Shown one piece after another: positions 57,330-64,000 of a DNA stretch of 64,000 nucleotides (the first letter of the stretch is position 1; each line of letters starts with the position of its first letter). The stretch is taken from NCBI GenBank assembly GCA_027704905.1, contig CM051005.1, positions 26,946,682 through 27,010,681 on the forward strand, read 5' to 3'. Made by a program: the position numbers and the translations under genes. The DNA is from Muraenolepis orangiensis (taxonomy: Eukaryota > Chordata > Actinopteri > Gadiformes > Muraenolepididae). The notes under the pieces were generated by a model. It searched no databases and was not told where the DNA came from. It saw only the letters and a program-made list of their open reading frames with translations.

Positions 57330-58903
57330 TCAGGTCACTGAGTCTCCACTGTCCCTCTCACGACCCGAGGTTGATGAATTATAGAGACTGATGGCCACAG
57401 GAAGAAAGGACTTCCTGTGACGTTCTGTGGTGCACCTGGGTGGAATGAGTCTGTTGCTGAAGGTGCTTCTGTATGAGGTCAGCACCTGATGGAGAGGGTG
57501 AGAGTTGTTGTCAAGGATACTACGCAGCTTGCGCAGCATCCTCCTCTCAGACACCACCAACAAGGAGTCCAGCTTGACACCCAGGACAGCGCCAGCCTTC
57601 CTGACGATCCTGCTGATCTTGTTGGCGTCTGCTGACCTCAACCTGCTTCCCCAGCACACGACACCGGAGAAGATGGCACTGGCTACCAACGACTGGTAGA
57701 ACATCTTCAACATCGTCTTACAAACGTTGAAGGACCGGAGCCTCCGCAGGAAGTAGAGACTGCTCTGGCCCTTCTTGTAAACAGCCTCGGAGTTCTTGGC
57801 CCAGACCAGTTTGTTGTCCAGGTGAACTCCCAGGTATTTATATTCCTGAACAACTTCTGCGGACACACCCTTGATGGAAATGGGTGTGGGGGAAGATTTC
57901 CTCCTGCGGAAGTCCACCACCATCTCCTTCGTCTTGTCTGTATTGAGCTGCATGTGGTTCAGCTCACACACACGAAGGAGTCCACGACGCCCCTGTACTC
58001 CTTATCGTTTCCCTCGCTGACACAACCAACAACTGCAGAGTCGTCCGAGAACTTTTGCAGATGGCAGGACTCTGAGTTGTACTGGAAGTCTGAGGTGTAA
58101 AGGGTGAACAGGAATGGGGAAAGAACCGTTCCCTGTGGAGCACCAGTGCTGCTGACCACAGTGTCAGACGCACAGTCCTGCAGTCTGACAAACTGTGGAC
58201 GACCCGTCAAATAGTCTGTAATCCAGGAAACCAGGGAAGAGTCCACCTTCATCGCCGTCAGCTTACTCCCCAGCAGGGCAGGCCGGATGGTGTTGAACGC
58301 ACTGGAGAAGTCGAAAAACATGATTCTCACAGTGCTCCCGGGTCTGTCCAAGTGGGCGTAGGCACGATGAAGCAGGAAGATGATGGTGTCCTCCACTCCT
58401 AGCTTCGGCTGGTAGGCAAATTGAAGAGGGTCCAGCGATGATCTGACCAGGGGCCGAAGAAGCAACAGGACCAGCCTCTCAAAGGACTTCGACACGTGGG
58501 ACGTCTTCCACAGCACAGGGACCCTCTCCAGTCTCATGCTCAGGTTGAAGATGTACTGCAGGACTCCACTCAGCTGGGCAGCACATGTTTTGAGGACCCT
58601 CGGGCTGACGCCGTCAAGACCAGCAGCCTTGCCTGGATGGAGCCTGCACAGCACTTTCCTCACCTGCTCAGCTGTGAAGGTATGTGTGCCGTGTGTGGGG
58701 GCAGGAAGAGTCTCTGTTGTGTTGATGGGGGAGGGGTGAGGTAGTGGTGGTGGGGGAGAGAGAACATGTATGTTGTCGCTGGAGAGGGACGGTGGGGGAG
58801 GGGGGACAACAGGGCTGGGGGGCTGGAGGGGAATGGTTGGAGAGGGGGAGGGGGAGGGGGGGTAGACCGGAGCCCACTCATCATTAAATCTATTGAAAAA
58901 CAA
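57330..58903 (-). pseudogene. Rex1-like reverse transcriptase, copy B, two lesions
   Basis: Two frames: 57959-58903 (linker to palm) and 57330-57971 (C-terminus). The catalytic box FSDDSA is intact. A deletion of about 26 codons joins VPVLWKTS directly to HVSKSFERLV, which removes the PKK and YRPVALTS block. A small deletion near 57970 (cagctcacacacacg, against cagctcacaccactcaacg in copy A) shifts the frame before MQLNTDKTKEMV. The remainder reaches the stop at 57330. Confidence 0.85.
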
Positions 58904-59946
58904 ATTGAACTCGTTGGCCCGGTCAGGACCCCCCCTATTGTCTGGCTACCAGGTTGTTTGTAGCCAGTGATGCTCCTCATGCCACTCCACACATCCTTCA
59001 GGTTGTTCTGCTGAAGTTTGTGCTCCAGCTTCCTCCTGTAGTTGTCTTTGCCCTGCTGGATCCTCTCCTTCAGCTCCCTCTGAACCCGCCTCATCTGCTC
59101 CCTATCCCCGTCTCTGAAGGCTCTCTTCTTCTCATTGAGCAGGACCTTGATGTCTCGGGTGACCCACGGCTTGTTGTTGGGGAAACAGCGTACAGTCTCT
59201 GTGGGAACAACACTGTCCACACAGAAGTTTATGTACCCTGTTATACATTCCGTGAGATCATCAAGGTCCTCTCCATGCAAATCACAGAGGAAATCCCAGT
59301 CTGTTGACTCAAAGCAGCCCCGCAAGTCCTCATCGGCCTCCTGTGACCATCTCCTCACAGTCCTTATGGTCACAGGCAGCCGCTGGACTAGAGGCCTATA
59401 CAAGGGCTGAAGGTGGATGAGATTGTGGTCTGACCTTCCAAGAGGAGGAAGGGTGGTGGTGCTGTATGCCTCCTTAACATTGGCATACAGCAGGTCCAGT
59501 GTCTTGTTTTCCCTTGTGGGACAGTCCACAAACTGCTTGAAGGTGCGCAGTGTTGCAGCCAGAGTCACGTGGTTGAAGTCCCCAGATATCGCGATGAATG
59601 CTTCAGGGTGCTGTGTCTGAAGTCTCGCGACGACGGAGTGGATGACGTCAGACGCGAGCGCCGCGTTTGCCGACGGTGGAATGTAAACAGCAACAAGAAG
59701 CACATGGGAGAACTCTCGCGGCAGATAGTATGGCCGCAGACTCACGGCCAGCAGTTCAATGTTCGGGCTACACACACGTTCCTTCACAGTAACATGTCCA
59801 GGGTTACACCACTTGTTGTTAACGAGAATAGCAAGTCCCCCACCTTTCCTCTTGCCACTCTCTCGGTGCCCTGGGGAGGTCGGGGATGTCGGGCCTCTCC
59901 CGTAGCAGCGAGGTCTGTTGTAGCGACAACTCTGACTCTGCCGCAA
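58660..59946 (-). pseudogene. Rex1-like endonuclease frame, copy B, N-terminus lost
   Basis: A 428-codon frame. The first 27 or so codons are from the leader in another frame, and then the endonuclease resumes at RESGKRKGGGLAILVNNKWC. The N-terminal Asn and the catalytic Glu (TETWLN) are deleted; GDFN and SDH motifs remain. The frame ends, as in copy A, in the Pro-rich linker out of frame with the RT. Confidence 0.8.
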
Positions 59947-59960
59947 CAGTCATTGTGGAG

Positions 59961-61327
59961 ATTCAGTAGCATCTAGACAAGGTTTAGTTATATCAGTGTT
60001 ACCCAGTGTTAGAAAAAGCTGAGTGACTTTGCAATCTGTCAATTTCTATGGACCCATAGAACAGACTTGTAACCTTATTCTTTCCAGTTTTTCACATTAT
60101 AATTATTATGAGGGGTCACAAAAGGCTTGTTAGAAATTCATTTTTTAAATGTTATCAGAATTACAGTGAAAACTACTACATTCACTACAGTTAAATCTGT
60201 CTTAACCTTTATCTACCTAATTCACTTTTGGTAAACCAGACTTTCAGATACAATGTTGGATTTGTTTTTTTATCCACTTAATGTGCATACCAGTATGAAC
60301 ATTGGTTAGTTAAGGTTTATCTGCATCATCCTTTACTGAAATGTTGGTCAGTAGGCATTAGGTTAAGCTTGTATCTGCTTTATAATGGGCCTACCACTAT
60401 TAAAATACCAATTCATTTTGATAATGAAAAGTTGGAAATACTTTATTCAGCAAGAATAAACCGTTTAAGAGTATCATGTTGTTTGTTTTTATCCCATGCT
60501 TTGCAGGTTGACACTGAAGTTTCTGGTATACTGGTATACACAATGTGACAAGCAGAGATATGTCACAATGTTACCTGCAGCCCAAACCCTAGCAAACATA
60601 AATATGAATGAAACAAAGACTTTAACTAAATAATTACCACATTTTATTGTACATGTGCATCGATGAAGCCACTGACAATACATGGGAAATGCTGTACCAC
60701 TAATGTGACATCTACCTAGATGTAACAGCGGTGTAATATGTTAAATAATGAATTACAAGAGGATAAAAATGGACATCAATACATTGAATAAATACCTCAT
60801 GTATAAGCTCATACAAATATGCTGCAGGATAGACATACATGTTAACTCAATATAGGATAAGATATTGACACTATCATTGATTAATGAAATGTACATTGCT
60901 TCTATATGATAAAAATGCCAACAGAAACAGTAAGGAAGCACAATTGATAAACTAAAGTTGTCATACAATTCAATTCAATGGTAATGAATTAAGTTGTCAT
61001 GTTTGCAAATTGCTCAGGCAACTCAGTTAAAGATAAGGGAGCGAAGAGCCTCCCGGATTGTCAAATACAAATCTTGAGCTTGTGGTATGTTTGTGGGGAA
61101 AGTAAGGCCTGACCTGTAACATGATCATATGACAGAGGTCAAATACGTCTTCGTCACAAAGGGATTATTGAAAGGAACTTGCATGCCTGTTTACAGGCAC
61201 CGAGGTCGCTGTGTGGAACAACACAATCCTCAGAGCCCCACAGCTGTGGCACAGTATACATCACGTCAGGGATGCCACTTGGTACATTGCAATTCTTTGT
61301 TGGCCTGATTCTGTGGGTATTCCACAC
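59961..61327. other. Unassigned AT-rich stretch, no gene seen
   Basis: About 1.3 kb. No frames above 80 codons with any family resemblance and no repeats noticed. Confidence 0.35.
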
Positions 61328-61583
61328 TGCCTTGAGGGGCGGCAGTCTAGCTCAGGAGGTAGAGCGGTCGCCTCACAACCGGAAGGTTGCTGGTTCGATC
61401 CCCGGCTCCTCCTAGCAAAAACTGTCGAGGTGTCCTTGAGGAAGACCCTAACCCCTAACTGCTCCCCGGGCGCTGTATGAATAGCTGCCCACTGCTCCTA
61501 ATACTAGGATGGGTTAAATGCAGAGAACACATTTCACTGTATGTCTTCATGTATGTGACCAATAAAGAGGATTCAATCCTCAC
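61328..61583 (+). mobile_element. tRNA-derived SINE
   Basis: The tRNA-like head has an A box in a D-arm (tagctcaggaggtagagcgg, 61348-61367) and a B box in a T-arm (ggttcgatccccggc, 61392-61406). The anticodon arm does not fold well, so it is a SINE head rather than a tRNA gene. The body and tail (tactaggatgggttaaatgc, gaccaataaagaggattcaa) match the SINE at 24556-24772. Confidence 0.85.
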
Positions 61584-62497
61584 AATTTGTTTGTTGTTGT
61601 TGTGATCCAGGTGTTCCTGATAAATAAAATGAGAAAGGTCAAGACAATCAAATAGATATAAATGAGTTTCAGTTTTAACGACATTATGTTTTTACTGACT
61701 AGTGAGTGATTGCAAAACATTTTCACCGCAATGCAGCCTTCCTCAGAGCATACAATGTGTGTCAAGATAACGCCCATTGTACCGGCGGGGTCATAATCAC
61801 ATGGTCATCTTCCTAGGGTCCTATGTTCCCAGCTTTATATATAGCACATATTGGGAACCTAAAAATATGTTCCCCAGCTCTATGTTCACTGAATATGACA
61901 TGGGCTAATATTGTAAAAGCCTTTAAAAAATATATATTCAACATTTTAACTTGAAAAAGGTCAAATTAGAACCAAACACAATAGAAGGATAAATGTGTGT
62001 TAACAGAAAATTAACAGGGGACCGTGGGAAAATACACTCCCAAACATGCTACCATATCATGTGATGAGGTGAAATGTTAGAATCGCCTGCAAACAACCAC
62101 GATGAATTTTCATGATTCAAAAATGTACAGCGTCTAACATCAACCGAGCTCTAATTTACCCAACCAGTTGCGTCACAGCAAACATGTCAGGTGTATTTCT
62201 TCATACAGTTTTTTTAAGGGTCTGTCTCTACTTAGATAAGTGACATGCTTTTTTGTTAAAGGCAGTGACTGTACTTTCCCACAAGTTGAAGATGAAGATA
62301 ATTAAGCCATTGAGAAGCAGACATTTAACTGAGCTACAAACATGTTTATTGGCTAAGAGAGCGGTCTTAATTTGACACAATCTTTAACACAGATGCAAAC
62401 AAATTGATGGAAGATACTGAGCCACAGGATTCCTTCAAACTTACCTGAATAACGTTCCGAAAACTCAGCTGTACAAGAGATTTGTCCAGGTAGTCAC
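61584..62497. other. Unassigned AT-rich stretch, no gene seen
   Basis: No coding or element signature recognised. Confidence 0.35.
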
Positions 62498-62662
62498 TGT
62501 AGAGCATTCGCTATATGCTAATTCATGTGTACTGTTTAGCGCCCACCGTAGTTGTGTATGTGCGTTCACTCTGTGTGGTCCTGGAGACGTGTCCAGTCAT
62601 GTTTAGTAGTTACTAATAAATACAGTTCTTATAAAAGTATCCCTCCGTATGGTCATTCAACA
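62498..62662 (+). repeat. Ty3/gypsy 5' LTR, left limit uncertain
   Basis: The right end (caaca, 62662) is fixed by the primer-binding site that follows. AATAAA lies at 62615. The left end is placed at tgtagagcattcg only by the TG rule. The 3' LTR lies outside the window, so the length cannot be confirmed. Confidence 0.45.
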
Positions 62663-62674
62663 TGGTGTCAGAAG
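62663..62674 (+). promoter_or_regulatory. Primer-binding site
   Basis: TGGTGTCAGAAG directly after the LTR CA end, same core as at 32466-32477. Confidence 0.7.
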
Positions 62675-62808
62675 TAAACGCGTACATACTGGACTCAACA
62701 AGTTTTGAAGAAGGAAAATAAACTTGACGTCTCAGCACCAACTCACCGTGACAACAAGCTAACAAGCTAACAACAAACTAGCATTGACAACGCGCGTGCA
62801 GTATCATC

Positions 62809-63941
62809 ATGGCAGACGGATTCCGCAGACCCGACCCGCTAGTGTTTGATGGGAACGTGGCGGAGAACTGGAGAGTGTTTGAACAGCAGTATGACATTTT
62901 CGTTGCGGCAGCACACTTTGACAAACCAGACCGCACAAAAGCATATATCCTTCTCAATTTGGCAGGATCTGAAGCTATTGAGCATGAGAGATCGTTTGTA
63001 TATGCGGCGGAAGTAAAAGCACCCGGTGACAAATGGAGCCATCATCACTCCCGCCGAGTCAAAGGAAGACCCGGATTGTTTGAAAAGGAAATTTCGGGAC
63101 ATTTGCAATCCTCAAACTAACATCACGATGGAAAGGCACAAGTTCAACACAAGGGGTCAGAACCAAGGTGAGTCAATTGAGTCATATATCACTGATTTAA
63201 AGATCAAAGCAAAGAGCTGCAACTTTGGAATATTGCAAGACAAACTCATCAGAGATAGACTATGTGGCATAAGTAATGACGGTCTAAGGAAGACTTTGCT
63301 GAGTGATAGCGAATTAACTCTGTCTAAGGCTATCTCTGTGTGTCGAATACATGAGCTGTCAGACCAGCACATAAAAGCATTGTCATCACCACGAACGTCC
63401 ACAAATGTTGACAGCGTGCAACACAGAGTCATAAGGAAACAGAGGTTTGAGACAAGACCGAAGTCACAGTCAGAAAAGAGTGCACAGCAGATCACAGACT
63501 GCAACAATTGTGGAGGCAGCCACGAAGCTAAGAGAGAGGATTGCCCTGCTTATGGTCAACAGTGTCACACCTGCAAGAAATGGAACCACTACAAAAGATG
63601 TTGCAGAACAACACTGCAGTGCCCTAGCACACACAGATATAGGAAATCTGTCAATCAACTTGAGCCAGACCAAGCTACAGGTGGTTGATGGCGTAACACT
63701 AGAGACCATTGACACAATAGCATCTAATATCATTGAGAAAGGTGAAGCATTTACCACAATCCATGTAAATAGCAAGCCCATAGAAGTGAAAGTAGACACA
63801 GGGGCAAAATGTAACGTCATGTCACATGATGCATTCAAACATGTGGGGAAAGGAGAAAAAATTGACTGCTCAAAAACAACTAACTTGGTCGAGGAAGCCA
63901 AATCAACACTGTGGGTTCAGTTGTCCTATCATGCCACCTAG
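62809..63941 (+). pseudogene. Ty3/gypsy gag and protease start, frameshifted, runs toward the right edge
   Basis: The ATG follows a 146-bp leader. The first frame (62809 to about 63030) has the gag start MADGFRRPDPLVFDGN and a capsid-like helix region. The second frame (about 63035-63640) carries the rest of gag, with GESIESYITDLKIKAKSC, and two zinc knuckles (CNNCGGSHEAKREDC and CHTCKKWNHYKRCC, about 63500-63603). The third frame (about 63620-63941) carries the protease with VDTGAKCNVMS (D-T-G active site, about 63792). The layout with two knuckles and this primer site fits the Mag-like group of Ty3/gypsy elements. One frame change near 63600-63650 could be a natural gag-pol shift, but the one near 63030 breaks gag. 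Pol lies beyond the window. Confidence 0.72.
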
Positions 63942-64000
63942 CAGGCCAGCCATATGTACTGCAGTTCTACGTTGTAGAGAGAAACGTCCAGCCACTACTA

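Larger units (their letters stand above)
56990..59960 (-). mobile_element. Rex1-like LINE, copy B, internally deleted
   Basis: Minus-strand copy of the element at 36131-39760, without the tandem 3' tail and missing about 280 bp of the 5' coding part (the sequence jumps from the ctcttgccactctctcgg segment to ccctggggaggtc near 59868). The 3' UTR, RT and most of the endonuclease are present. Confidence 0.85.

Noticed and set aside
61328..61402. tRNA gene
   Set aside because: A and B boxes and D- and T-arms are present, but the anticodon arm does not fold well and the segment continues into a SINE body shared with 24556-24772.

Overview
The window looks like teleost fish genomic DNA. It is dense in non-LTR retrotransposons of fish-typical clades (Tx1, Rex1-like, L2-like), carries BEL/Pao and Ty3/gypsy LTR elements, hAT transposons and tRNA-derived SINEs, and has very long CA, CT, GA and TCTG microsatellites. 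It also contains a scaffold gap of exactly 1000 N. I found no host protein-coding gene I can defend. Almost every long reading frame belongs to a mobile element or is an artefact of simple repeats. The species cannot be named from the sequence alone.

Layout, left end to 20 kb. The end of a long hAT-type element (1-893) is followed by about 11.6 kb of a Tx1-clade LINE in which three copies lie head to tail, each starting right after a (TTC)n tract. A 2.74-kb block (976-3717) holding flanking DNA, the TTC tract, ORF1 and the start of ORF2 is repeated in tandem (3718-6458) with almost no divergence. The second copy runs on to a complete 3' end at about 10346, which itself abuts TTC repeats, and the third copy runs into the gap at 12597. 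After the gap comes a young BEL/Pao element on the minus strand (13597-19748). It has near-identical LTRs and one open 1557-codon gag-pol frame from which the integrase region appears to be missing without loss of frame.

Layout, 20-36 kb. This stretch holds decayed LINE copies, a 37-bp minisatellite, many microsatellites, a solo-LTR-like repeat, a Ty3/gypsy gag remnant with one LTR, two SINEs and a 5'-truncated L2-like LINE. Striking near-perfect hairpins occur at 28494, 29497 and 32826-32918.

Layout, 36-64 kb. A near full-length Rex1-like LINE (36131-39760, minus) has a mutated catalytic Asp, and a second internally deleted copy lies at 56990-59960. Between them are a G-rich minisatellite, an internally deleted Ty3/gypsy element (44529-47136), a broken ZMYM1-like hAT transposase (49130-50789), a short hAT deletion derivative with textbook TIRs and an 8-bp target duplication (51778-52240) related to the element at the left end, a Charlie-like hAT remnant, another LTR copy and another SINE. 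The window ends inside a Ty3/gypsy element (LTR, primer-binding site, gag, start of protease).

Unique stretches around 30.15-30.66 kb, 43.09-43.25 kb and 43.6-43.95 kb look like single-copy DNA and are candidates for conserved non-coding elements; this is an inference without alignment.
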